Origin: Rathayibacter sp. VKM Ac-2760
Lineage (GTDB): Bacteria; Actinomycetota; Actinomycetes; Actinomycetales; Microbacteriaceae
DNA: 64,000 nt
Direction of reading: 5' to 3'
Assembly: GCF_009834185.1 (NCBI RefSeq)
Contig: NZ_CP047173.1
Location: 1,302,001 to 1,366,000 of the forward strand
Part shown: piece by piece, positions 1 to 9,500 of the stretch
Layout of the letters: every line of letters starts with the position of its first letter
Position numbering within the stretch: the stretch's first letter is position 1
Made by a program: the position numbers and the translations under genes
Notes under the pieces: generated by a model
Database searches by the model: none
Seen by the model: only the letters and a program-made list of their open reading frames with translations
Told to the model about the DNA's origin: nothing

Positions 1-203
1 CTGCGCGGGCGCACCGTGACCAGGCCGGCCAGCTCGAGCCAGGGCAGGGCCTCCCGGATCGGGACGCGCGAGACGGCGAGCTCGGTCGCGAGGTCGCGCT
101 CCCGGATCGGCTCGCCCGCCGGAAGGCGGCCGTCGAGGATCCGCGCGCGCAGCTCCTCGTACACCCGCTGCGACATCGTCTGCGCGGGGCTCTTCGTCGG
201 CAT
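1..203 (-). CDS. GntR-family transcriptional regulator (partial, N-terminus)
   Basis: Read on the minus strand from ATG at 203, this is the N-terminal winged-helix DNA-binding domain of a GntR regulator: MSQRVYEELRARILDGRLPA, then GEPIRERDLATELAVSRVP and IREALPWLELAGLVTV. This is the classic GntR helix-turn-helix with the VSRxPVREAL recognition helix. The window edge cuts it after about 67 residues, so the effector domain (probably FCD) is not visible. It is divergent from the MFS transporter at 394, and a GGTATACC palindrome lies between them. By family habit it probably controls that transporter and the racemase-like gene behind it. That control is inference; the HTH call is firm. Confidence 0.9.
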   Translation of the reverse strand, partial: MPTKSPAQTMSQRVYEELRARILDGRLPAGEPIRERDLATELAVSRVPIREALPWLELAGLVTVRPR

Positions 204-346
204 CGGCGCTCCTGTCGGTCTACCCGTCGTCGGTCCTCGAAGGGTAGCGGTCGGCGGTGGCGGGCGCCGTCGACCCTTGTGACGCCGTCTTCATCTGCGC
301 GAAACACCCGGGTGCCGGATCGGATCTACCGTGATCGAGGCGCTCC

Positions 347-354
347 GGTATACC
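347..354. promoter_or_regulatory. Candidate GntR operator palindrome GGTATACC
   Basis: A perfect 8-bp palindrome GGTATACC lies in the 190-bp divergent spacer between the GntR gene (start 203) and the MFS gene (start 394). FadR/FCD-type GntR proteins usually bind short palindromes of the form TGGTNNACCA, so this is a reasonable operator. The same octamer also occurs by chance inside the MFS coding region at 1337, so the evidence is its position rather than its rarity. Confidence 0.4.
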
Positions 355-393
355 GAGCGCTCCCACTGCTTCTCCGTCGGAAGGACCCGCCCC

Positions 394-1782
394 ATGAGCA
401 CCGTCACGAATCCGCCCCCCGCCACGACGATGGGCGACCGCATCGAAGCGGCCTACTCGCGCATCGGAGTGACGAGCGCGCACCTCGGCATCGTCGCGAT
501 GATCCTCTTCGGCGTCTTCTTCGACGCGATCGAGCAGAACACGGTCGGCGTCGCCGGTCCGATCCTCGCCGCCGACTGGGGGCTCGCCGGCGCGCAGATC
601 GGCCTGCTCAACACGGCGACCTTCACGGCGGTCGCGCTCGGTCGCGTCCTCGCCGGAGTGGTGATGGACCGGATCGGGCGGCGCACACTCCTCGGCGCGA
701 ACCTGATGATCTTCGCGGTCGGCTCGCTGCTCTGCGCCTTCGCGCCCAGCTACGAGATCCTGGTCGCGGCGCGCTTCCTGGTCGGCCTCGGTCTCGGCGG
801 CGAGATCGCGACGGCCGTCATCATGCTCGCCGAGTTCTTCTCCGCCAAGCACCGCGGCACGGCCGTGGGCCTGATCAACGTCGCGGCCGCCGGTCTCGGC
901 AACATGCTCGCCCCGCTCTTCGGCGTCATCGTCTTCTCGGTCTTCACCGGCGACGACCGCTGGCGCTGGCTCTTCGGGATCCTGGTGATCCCCGCCCTGG
1001 CGGTCGTGGTCTACCGGCGCGCGCTGCCCGAGACCCCCCGCTACCTCGCCGCGCGAGGCCGCGTCGCCGAGGCGAACACCGTGATCAACCGGCTCGCCCA
1101 GGGCCGGCTGCACCGCCCGGTCGAGAACGAGGTCGACTACCTCGGCGGCGCGGCGGATCAGCCCGTCACCGCCGCGGTCACCCCGCGCTGGACCGAGCTC
1201 TTCGGCCGCAGGCACCGCCGCACGACGATCGCCCTGGGGATCGCGGTCTGCATGTCCTACGCCGCGCAGATCTCGATGCTCACCCTCATCCCGCTGATCC
1301 TCACCTCCCGCGGCTTCGACATCACCAGTGCGCTCTGGTATACCCTCGTGATGCAGTCGGGCTCCCTGGTCGGAGCGCTGGTCGCGGCCCTCGCTGCCCG
1401 CCGGCTGCCGCGCAAGCTGACGCTCACGGTCGCCGCCCTGCTCGGGATCGGCGCGGGGCTCGGCTTCGGCTTCCTCGGCACCACGGTCGCCCTGGTGCTG
1501 GTCTTCGGCTTCCTCTTCAACTTCTCGGTGATCGTGCTCAACACCACCATCTGGCTGTTCGCTCCGGAGCAGTACCCCACCCGGATCCGCGGCCTCGGCA
1601 CCTCGGTGATCCTCGCGCTCGGCTCGCTCTCCGGCGGGCTGTTCCCCCTCCTCGCCGGCGCCGTGCTCGACGCCTCGGGGGTAGGCGGCATGTTCGCCCT
1701 CCTCGCCGGGCTGTTCGCGATCTGCGCGATCGCCGTGCAGTTCCCGCGCGAGACCGTCGGGCGCCCGATGGCGGAGGACTGA
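394..1782 (+). CDS. MFS transporter (metabolite:H+ symporter type)
   Basis: A 462-residue, 12-helix major facilitator permease of the inner membrane. After the first helix comes the loop 2-3 signature GRVLAGVVMDRIGRRTLLGA, and the fourth helix reads RFLVGLGLGGEIATAVIMLA, as in the sugar/aromatic-acid porter branch. ATG at 394 is chosen because GGAAGGA sits 8 nt upstream; an in-frame ATG at 331 has no such site and adds a non-family leader. The racemase-like gene follows 2 nt after the stop, so the two are co-transcribed. The divergent GntR regulator suggests substrate induction. The substrate is unknown; the neighbours suggest a carboxylate, amino-acid or hydantoin-like compound. Confidence 0.88.
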   Translation: MSTVTNPPPATTMGDRIEAAYSRIGVTSAHLGIVAMILFGVFFDAIEQNTVGVAGPILAADWGLAGAQIGLLNTATFTAVALGRVLAGVVMDRIGRRTLLGANLMIFAVGSLLCAFAPSYEILVAARFLVGLGLGGEIATAVIMLAEFFSAKHRGTAVGLINVAAAGLGNMLAPLFGVIVFSVFTGDDRWRWLFGILVIPALAVVVYRRALPETPRYLAARGRVAEANTVINRLAQGRLHRPVENEVDYLGGAADQPVTAAVTPRWTELFGRRHRRTTIALGIAVCMSYAAQISMLTLIPLILTSRGFDITSALWYTLVMQSGSLVGALVAALAARRLPRKLTLTVAALLGIGAGLGFGFLGTTVALVLVFGFLFNFSVIVLNTTIWLFAPEQYPTRIRGLGTSVILALGSLSGGLFPLLAGAVLDASGVGGMFALLAGLFAICAIAVQFPRETVGRPMAED

Positions 1783-1784
1783 GC

Positions 1785-2465
1785 GTGCGCCGCACGATCG
1801 TCGTCGTGAATCCGAACACCTCCGTCACGACGACCCGGCTCCTGGTGGCCGTCGCCCGCGATGCGGTGCGCGGCGAGGACGTCCGGATCGTGGGGGAGAC
1901 GGCGGCGGAGGGGCCGTCGATCATCACCACCCCCGCAGCGCTCGCGGCCGCGGCGGGGCAGGTCGTCGCCGCGGCGGGGCGTGCCGTGCTGCTGCACGCG
2001 CCGGACGCGATCGTCGTCGCCGCGTTCGGCGACCCGGGTGCGGCCGGAGCGGCCGAGTCCACGGGACTGCCGGTCGTCGGGATCGGAGCGGCGGCCGTGC
2101 GCGCCGCGAGTGCGCAGGGCCGCCGGTTCGCCATCGCAACGACGACGGGTCGGCTCGAGCCGGTGCTCCGGGCGCTGGTCGCGGACACGGTCGGACTCGG
2201 CGCCTACGCGGGTTGCTTCCTCACGGCGTCGCCGGCGGAGGAGCTCGACGACCCGGAGCGGCTGCACCGCGAGCTGCGCGTCGCGGTGCTGCGGGCGCGG
2301 TCGGCCGGGGCGGAGGCGGTGATCATCGGCGGCGGCCCGCTGAGCGCGGCGGCCGAGCGGCTGACGGCGGAGTTCGCCGGGACGCTGCCGGTCGTGGAGC
2401 CGATCCGCGCGGCGGTGGCGGAGGCGCTCGCCGCGACGGAGCGGGTCGAGGCGCTTCCCGCCTGA
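1785..2465 (+). CDS. Asp/Glu/hydantoin racemase-family protein lacking both catalytic cysteines
   Basis: A 226-residue protein of the Asp/Glu racemase superfamily, near the hydantoin/allantoin racemase branch. It opens VVVNPNTSVTTT (family NPNTS motif), followed by VAAFGDPGAAGA and, late, VIIGGGPLSAAAERL. Active racemases of this branch have Cys in the motifs xCFxDPG and LGCAGM. Here those positions are Ala80 and Gly183, so two-base racemisation is not expected. GTG at 1785 is 2 nt downstream of the MFS stop. It may be a lyase, isomerase or decarboxylase of altered chemistry, or a binding protein. The fold assignment is strong; the activity is unknown. Confidence 0.8.
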   Translation: MRRTIVVVNPNTSVTTTRLLVAVARDAVRGEDVRIVGETAAEGPSIITTPAALAAAAGQVVAAAGRAVLLHAPDAIVVAAFGDPGAAGAAESTGLPVVGIGAAAVRAASAQGRRFAIATTTGRLEPVLRALVADTVGLGAYAGCFLTASPAEELDDPERLHRELRVAVLRARSAGAEAVIIGGGPLSAAAERLTAEFAGTLPVVEPIRAAVAEALAATERVEALPA

Positions 2466-2485
2466 GGTCGCGGCTCCGGGAACGA

Positions 2486-2520
2486 CGAAGGCGCGGGAGT
2501 CCGGGACTCCCGCGCCTTCG
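2486..2520. terminator. Strong hairpin terminator
   Basis: A perfect 15-bp stem (2486-2500 with 2506-2520) closes a 5-nt CCGGG loop, 20 nt after the racemase-like stop and 22 nt before the convergent membrane-protein gene ends. It has no marked U-tract. Its position between convergent genes suggests a bidirectional terminator. Confidence 0.8.
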
Positions 2521-2541
2521 CGTGGTGCTGAGGGGGTGCGC

Positions 2542-2859
2542 TCAGGGAGCGACGCGGTCCGGAGCGATGCGGCCCGCGAGCATCGCCTCGAGCGCGGTGT
2601 CGTCGCGGCGGGTCCGCGAGCGGCCCAGCGCGACGTCGGCCACGAGGACCGCGACGGCCGCGAGGCCGAGCGCGAGGATCCAGATCAGCCCGCCGTCCCA
2701 GGGCAGACCGGCCCAGGTCAGCGCGACCCAGACGACCGCGGCGACGACGCCGCCGAGGGCGGGGATCAGCATCGACCCGTGCAGGTGCCGGTGCGGCAGC
2801 CCGTAGCGGGCGGCGAGGCCCAGCAGGACCCCGCCGAGCGTGACGAAGAGGAGCTCCAC
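2542..2859 (-). CDS. Small membrane protein of unknown function
   Basis: A 105-residue protein with three predicted hydrophobic segments (about residues 2-17, 29-50 and 58-78) and a short basic/acidic cytoplasmic tail containing RSRTRR. GTG at 2859 lies 21 nt after the DUF3107 stop at 2881, so both are probably on one minus-strand transcript. It ends just before the hairpin at 2486-2520. I do not recognise a named family; small membrane proteins of this kind are common beside DUF3107 in related actinobacteria. Confidence 0.65.
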   Translation of the reverse strand: MELLFVTLGGVLLGLAARYGLPHRHLHGSMLIPALGGVVAAVVWVALTWAGLPWDGGLIWILALGLAAVAVLVADVALGRSRTRRDDTALEAMLAGRIAPDRVAP

Positions 2860-2880
2860 GACGAGACCGTCCGGGAGGGG

Positions 2881-3105
2881 CTAGGCGACGAAGCCGACGC
2901 GGCGCGACTCCTCGGAGCCGACCTCGACGAAGGCGATGGTCTCGGTGGGGACGATGTAGATCTTGCCCTTCTCGTCGCGCAGGCGGAGGACCTTGGCGCC
3001 CGCCTCGAGCGCGGTGGTCACCGTCTTCTCGACCTCGGCCACGGACAGCGAGGACTCGAAGTTCAGCTCGCGCGGGGTGTTGACGATTCCGATACGGATT
3101 TCCAC
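2881..3105 (-). CDS. DUF3107 family protein
   Basis: A 74-residue soluble protein beginning MEIRIGIVNTPRELNFES, with the acidic central part and the IVPTETIAFVEVG segment typical of DUF3107, a short conserved actinobacterial family with no established biochemical role. GTG at 3105 is preceded by GAAAGG at 8 nt, and a TATCCT hexamer lies further upstream (AGGATA at 3139-3144 on the plus strand), which reads as its -10 box. It heads a two-gene minus-strand unit with the small membrane protein and is divergent from the helicase-nuclease genes. Confidence 0.88.
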   Translation of the reverse strand: MEIRIGIVNTPRELNFESSLSVAEVEKTVTTALEAGAKVLRLRDEKGKIYIVPTETIAFVEVGSEESRRVGFVA

Positions 3106-3253
3106 CAGCAGTGCCTTTCGGGAGGGGACGTGGCTGTCAGGATACGGGACCGCACCCGGCCGCCGACGCCGGTTTCGCGCTGAGCGGACCCGGCTCCGCG
3201 GGTGCCGCGCAGGGGCGGGCGGGAGTGTCGGCGGTCTTCGTTAGCGTGGTCGC

Positions 3254-6200
3254 GTGAGCGCTCCTCGAACCCCGGCACCCGCCTCCGACGAGGCTCCCCC
3301 TCGCGACGGCTCGGCCGCCGAGGGGGTCGTCCTCGACGAGTCGCAGCGCGCCGTCCTCGCCCTGCCGGACGGGCGCAGCGCCGCCGTGCTCGGCGCGCCC
3401 GGCTCGGGCAAGACCGGCACGATCGTCGAGCTCGTCGCCGAGCGCGTGCTCCAGCGCGGCTACGCGCCCGAGTCGGTCGCCGTGCTCGCGGCCAGCCGCA
3501 CCGCCGCCACCGAGCTGCGCGACGTGCTGGCGCTGCGCCTCGGCGTGCCCACGCGCGGGCCGCTGGCGCGCACCGCGACCTCGCTCGCGTTCGAGGCGGT
3601 GACCTCCGCGGCGAAGGAGCTGGGGATCGACCGGCCGACGCTCCTCACCGGCGGCGAGCAGGACGCCCTCCTCTCCGAGCTGCTCGAGGGGCACCTGGAG
3701 GAGGGCACCGGGCCGCGCTGGCCCGACGAGTTCAGCCCCGAGGTCCTGCGGCTGCGCACCTTCCGCACCGAGCTGCGCGAGTTCGGTATGCGGGCCACCG
3801 AGCACGGTCTCGACACCGCCGCGATCCGACGGCTCGCGGTCGACGGCGACCGGGGCGAGTGGTCGGCCGCGGCGGACGTGCTCGACGAGTTCCGCGAGGT
3901 CGTGGAGTGGATGTCGCCGGAGACGGGGCCGAAGCTCGACGCGGCCGAGTTCGCCGCGTTCGCGGCCGAGACCATCCGCGACGGCGGGGGCGGCGAGCGG
4001 ATCCGGGCTCTGCGCCTCGTCGTCGTCGACGACATGCAGGAGGCGAGCGAGTCGACGGTCGTGCTGCTGCGGGCCCTCGCCGCCCGCGGGGTGACCGTGA
4101 TCGCGTTCGGCGATCCGGATGTGGCGACGAGCGCCTACCGCGGCGCCGCCTCCGACACCCTGGGCCGCTTCGCGGCGGCCATCGGCGTGCGCGACGCCGA
4201 GACGCTCGTGCTCGGCCGGGTGCACCGCCACGGCGAGGCGCTGCGCGCGCTCGTCTCCGCGGCGACCCAGCGGATCGGCACGGCCGCGGCGGGCCGGCAG
4301 CGCGCCGCCCGGGCGCCGGCGGACGAGCCCGCCCCGGCCCCCCGTGCTCGTGCTGCACGCGCCGACGGCCGCGCGCGAGGCGGCGACGGTGGCGCGCCTG
4401 CTGCGGCGCCGCCTCCGCGACGGGGTGCCGTGGCGGCGGATGGCCGTGGTGGTGCGCTCGGGTGCCGCCGTGCAGCCGCTCGTGAAGGCGCTCGCCGTGT
4501 CCGAGGTGCCCGTGCGCTCGGTGCTGGCCGGCCGCGCGCTCCGGGACGACCACGCCGCCCGGGCGCTGCTCGTGCTGGTCGGCGTCGCGGTCGGCGAGCG
4601 GCCGCTCGACGCGGCGCTCGCCGCCGAGCTGCTGCTCGGGCCCTTCGGCGGCGTCGACCGCCTCGGGCTGCGGCGGCTCCGGCTGGCCCTCCGCGCGGAG
4701 GAGCTCGCCGGCGGCGGCATCCGTGCGAGCGATCCGCTGCTCGTCGAGGCGCTCGAGGCGCCCGGCCGCTTCGCGACGATCGACTCCGGCCCGGCCCGGC
4801 AGGCCGAGCGGCTCGCCGTCACGATCGATCGCGTCCGCCGGCTGCACGCCGAGCAGGGCTCGATCGAGGAGCTGCTCTGGTCGGCCTGGGAGTCGAGCCG
4901 CGTCGCCTCCTCCTGGCGCGAGGTCGCGCTCGGCACGGGCCTCACGGCGGCCGAGGCGAACCGCAATCTCGACGGCGTCGTCGCGCTCTTCAGCGCGGCA
5001 CGACGCTTCGTCGAGCGGGCGCCGGGGCACTCGGCCGTCGGCTTCGTCACCGAGATCCTCGAGGCCGAGGTGCCGGAGGACACCCTCGCGCCGCGCTCGG
5101 TCGAGGACGCGGTGCTGATCGGCACGCCGTCCTCCGTCGTCGGCCTCGAGTTCGACGTGGTGGTCGTCGCCCGCCTGCAGGACGGCGTCTGGCCGAACCT
5201 GCGGCAGCGCGGCTCGCTGCTCGACCCGGACGGGCTGATCCGGCACGCGCGCGGCGAGGGCGACCTGCCACTCGACGCGCGGAAGGCCACCCTCGACGAC
5301 GAGCTGCGGATGTTCGCGCTCGCCGCCTCGCGGGCCCGGCGCCAGCTCGTGCTCAGCGCGGTCGCCGGCGAGGACGAGACGCCCTCCCTCTTCTTCCGGC
5401 TCAGTCCGCCCGACGCGCCGCGGCTGGACGCGGCGTCGGCGGTGCCGCTGACCCTGCGCGGCGCGGTCGCGGGGCTGCGGCGCACCGCGACGACGCCGAA
5501 CTCGCTCGAGGCGCCCGCCGCGATCCGCGGGCTCCGCGCGCTCGCGCTGGCCGAGGTGCCGGGTGCCGACCCCGCGTCCTGGTACGGCGTCCTCGAGCCC
5601 TCCACCACCGAGCCGCTCTTCGACCTCGACGATCCGGAGCGGCCGGTCTCGGTCTCGCCGAGCCGGCTCGAGGCGTTCGAGCGCTCGCCGCTCGACTGGT
5701 TCGTCGACGCCGTGTCCGGCTCGACCACGAGCACCGCGATGGGGGTCGGCACCCTCGTGCACTGGGTGCTCGAGAACGCGGCGAGCACCGAGCCCGAGGC
5801 GCTCTGGGCCGAGCTGGAGTCGCGCTGGCCCGAGCTGGTCTTCGAGTCGCCGTGGCTCGGCGATCGGCAGAAGCGGGTGACCCGGCGGCTGATCGAGGGG
5901 CTCGCCGGCTACCTCGCCGACTTCGAGCGCGGCGGCGGGGCGGTGCTCGGGCGCGAGCAGCAGTTCGAGATCGACGTGCCGCCGGCGCGGATCCGCGGCT
6001 CGATCGACCGGGTCGAGCGCGCGCCCGACGGCTCGGTCGTCATCGTCGACCTCAAGACCGGCCGCAGCACCCCGCGGCAGGCCGACATCGCCGAGCACGC
6101 GCAGCTCGGCAGCTACCAGCTCGCGGTCGCGAGCGGCGCGATCGAGGCGGCCGGCGCGGACGAGGGCGGCGGCGCGAAGCTGCTCTTCGTCGCGAAGGGC

Positions 6201-6542
6201 GTCCGCGGCAAGCTCTACCGCGAGGTGGTCCAGCCCCGCTTCGGCGAGGAGGAGCTCGAGGTGCTCCGCGAGCGGGTCCGCGCCGCCGCCCGGGGGATGG
6301 CCGCGGCCGGCTTCTCGGGCCTGCTCGATGCGGTCCCCTTCTCTCCGGGTGACGCGCTGCGCTACCGGATCCACGCCGTGCCCGAGGTGTCGGGCGACGG
6401 CCTGCTGGCACTCGACGCGGTCGAGGCGGACGAGGAGGACGGGGCCGCCGACGAGGCCGCTGCCGGCCCCGACCCGGCGGCCGCCGCCGCCGCCGACGAC
6501 CCCACTCCCGCCGCCGACCCCGAGGACGGACCCCGACCGTGA
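3254..6542 (+). pseudogene. adnA: AdnA-like UvrD/RecB helicase-nuclease subunit, frameshifted
   Basis: Homologue of the first subunit of actinobacterial AdnAB, the heterodimeric helicase-nuclease that resects double-strand breaks. Frame 1 carries Walker A (GAPGSGKTGT, about residue 47) and a degenerate Walker B (VVVDDMQE, about residue 256). At a run of six C (4338-4343) the coding frame moves by one base; the rest (VLVLHAPTAAREAA onwards to 6542) lies in the next frame. Removing one C restores a single 1095-residue reading frame. The C-terminus has RecB-type nuclease motifs (TLVHWVLENA, IVDLKTG, QLGSYQLA). GTG at 3254 follows TAGCGT by 6 nt, suggesting a leaderless start. Either the gene is broken or the assembly has a one-base homopolymer error; I cannot decide from the sequence. 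Its end overlaps adnB by 4 bp. Confidence 0.85.
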
Positions 6543-9500
6543 TCGACGCCCTGGCCATCGCCGCCGCCCTCGACCTGCGTCCGCCGACCGCGGAGCAGCG
6601 CGCCGTCATCGAGGCGCCGCTCGCTCCCGCCCTCGTCGTCGCCGGCGCCGGCAGCGGCAAGACCGAGACGATGGCGAACCGCGTGCTCTGGCTGCTCGCC
6701 AACGGCCTCGCCGCGCCGTCCGAGGTGCTCGGCCTCACCTTCACCCGCAAGGCCGCCGCCGAGCTCGGCGAGCGGATCGGCCGTCGGATCGACCAGCTCG
6801 GCGCGGCGGGCCTGCTTCCGCTGCGCGAGGGGCAGTCCGAGCCGGACCCGTTCGAGGCCGCGACCGTCTCGACCTACAACGCCTTCGCCAACACGATCTT
6901 CCGCGACAACGCCGCCCTGATCGGCCGCGAGGGCGACGCGACCGTCCTCTCGGAGGCGTCGGCCTGGCACCTCGCCCGCGGCGTCGTCGCCGACACCGCC
7001 GACCCGCGCATCCTCGAGGTCGAGGCGAGCATCGACCGTCTCACCGACCTCGTGGTCTCGCTCGCGCACGACCTGGCGGACAATCTCGCCGACCCGGCCG
7101 AGGTGGCGGGTTTCGCCGAGGAGTTCCTCCGTCTCGGCGAGCTGCCGCGCGGCTCGAGCGGCAGCGGGATGTACCGGGATCTGGAGAAGGCGCTGCAGGC
7201 TGTCGGCGCGCTGCCCGTTCTCACCGCGCTCGCGGAGCGCTTCCAGGAGGCGAAGGCGGAGCGCGGCTTCGTGGAGTTCTCGGACCAGGTGGCGCTCGCG
7301 CTGCGGATCACCGAGCGCGTGCCGCGGATCGTCGACGAGCACCGCGCCCGCTACCGGGTCGTCCTGCTCGACGAGTACCAGGACACCTCGGTGCTGCAGA
7401 CCCGCCTGCTCGCCCGGCTGTTCGCCGAGCAGGGCGTGATGGCCGTCGGCGATCCGCACCAGTCGATCTACGGCTGGCGCGGGGCGAGTGCCGAGGGCCT
7501 CGGCCGCTTCGCGCTCGACTTCGGCTCGGCGGCCCGCTTCTCGCTCTCCACCAGCTGGCGGAACGGGCACGGGGTGCTCGCCGCGGCCAACGCCGTCGTC
7601 GCCCCGCTCACCGCGGGCAGCGCCGTGCCGGTCGACCGGCTCGCGGCGGGGCCGGGCGCGAGCGACCACGCCGTCGAGCTGACCTTCCCCGAGACCATCG
7701 ACGACGAGGCCGACGACGTCGCCCGCTGGTTCGCCGGTCACCTCGGCGAGAGCGCCGAGCTCGGGGAGCAGCCGCCGTCGGCCGCCGCGCTGTTCCGCGT
7801 CCGCGCGCACATGGACCGCTTCGCCGCCGCCCTCTCGCGGCACGGCGTCCGCTACCACATCCTCGGGATCGGCGGCCTGCTCCGCCAGCCCGAGATCGCC
7901 GATCTCGTCGCCGCGCTCACGGTGGTGGAGGATCCCGCCGCCGGCAGCGAGCTCGTCCGGCTGCTCTCCGGCGCGCGCTGGCGCCTCGGCGTCCGCGATC
8001 TGCGCGCCCTGCGCGACCTCGCCTCCTGGCTGGCCTCGCGCGACCACGCGCACCGGCTGCTGCCGGAGGAGGTGCGCGAGCGGATGCGCGCCTCCGTCAC
8101 CGAGGGCGAGGGCGGCTCGATCATCGAGGCGCTCGACTTCGTCGCCTCGCGCCGCCCCGGCGAGGACGGGCGGATCGACCACTCCGCCCTCTCCCCCTTC
8201 AGCGACGAGGGCCTGCGCCGGCTGCACGAGGCGGGCACCCTCTTCGCCCGGTTGCGCGCTCGGGCGGGACTCGACCTGCTCGACTTCGTCACGCTCGTCG
8301 AGCAGGAGCTCGGTCTCGACATCGAGGTCGAGGCCAACGAGTCGCGCAGCGACGGCCGCGCGAACCTCGAGGCGTTCCGCGAGGCGGTGGCCGGCTACCT
8401 GCAGACCGACGACCGCGGCGCGGGCACCGGCTCGTCGCTGCGCGGCTTCCTCCGCTGGCTCGTCCTCGCCGACAAGCGCGACGGCCTCGCACCCCGCCCG
8501 GAGGACCCGGAGCCGGGCACCGTCCAGCTGCTCACGATCCACGGCTCGAAGGGTCTGGAGTGGGACCTGGTCGCGGTGCCGCGGATGGTCGACGGCGAGC
8601 TGCCCGGCACCCCGGTCGAGGGCTTCCGCGGCTGGGTCCGGCTCGGCGCGATGCCGTACGCCTTCCGCGGCGACGCGGCCGAGCTGCCCGATCTGGCCTG
8701 GCGCGGCTGCGCGACGCAGAAGGAGGTCGTCGACGCGATCGCCGACTTCGGCGACACCCTGCGCGAGCGCAACGAGTCGGAGGAGCGCCGGCTCGCCTAC
8801 GTCGCCGTCACCCGCGCTCGGCACCACCTGCTGCTCAGCGGCTCCTGGTGGGCCGGGCAGGCGAAGCCCCGCGGTCCCGGCGTCTTCCTCCGCGATCTCG
8901 CCGAGGCGGGCACACTGCCGGAGCTCCCGGTCGAGCCGTCGAACCCGGAGAATCCGCTGGAGCAGGCCCCGCGCACCTTCCGCTGGCCGCACGACCCGCT
9001 CGGCGCGCGCGGCGACCGGGTGCGCGCGGCGGCCGAGCGCGTGCTCGTGGCGGAGCCGGCGCTGCTCGGTGCCCGCGGAGCCGACATCCGGCTGCTGCTG
9101 GCCGAGCGGGCCGTGCGCCTCTCGGGGGGTGAGCGGGTCGGCCTGCCCACCCGCATCCCGGCCTCGCGCTTCAAGGACATCGTCAGCACCCCGGCCGAGG
9201 TGACCGCGCAGCTGCGGCGGCCGATGCCCGAGCGGCCCTATCGGCAGACCCGCCTCGGCACGACCTTCCACTCCTGGGTGGAGAACCGCTTCGGCATCCA
9301 GGGCGAGGCCGAGGCGGTCGACACCTTCCCGGACGAGTTCGACGACGCCGGCTCCGACTCCGCGGCCGGAGCCGAGCAGGAGCAGCTCGCCCGCCTGATC
9401 GAGACCTTCGAGCGCTCGGAGTGGGCCGGCCGACGCCCCGAGGCGGTCGAGATCGAGATCCACCTGCAGCTCGCCGGGCACGTCGTCGTCTGCAAGCTCG

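Noticed and set aside
220..1215. Long minus-strand open frames opposite real genes
   Set aside because: High GC leaves long antisense frames open; their Arg/Ala/Gly-rich products match no family and mirror codon use of the true gene. The same applies to the many others across the window, such as 3137-5788 and 6362-11353.
1337..1344. Second GGTATACC operator
   Set aside because: It lies inside the MFS coding sequence and has no promoter next to it; probably chance.
4338..4343. Programmed +1 frameshift in adnA
   Set aside because: The site is only a C6 run, with no stop codon or stimulatory structure visible nearby, and a one-base homopolymer indel is far more likely.
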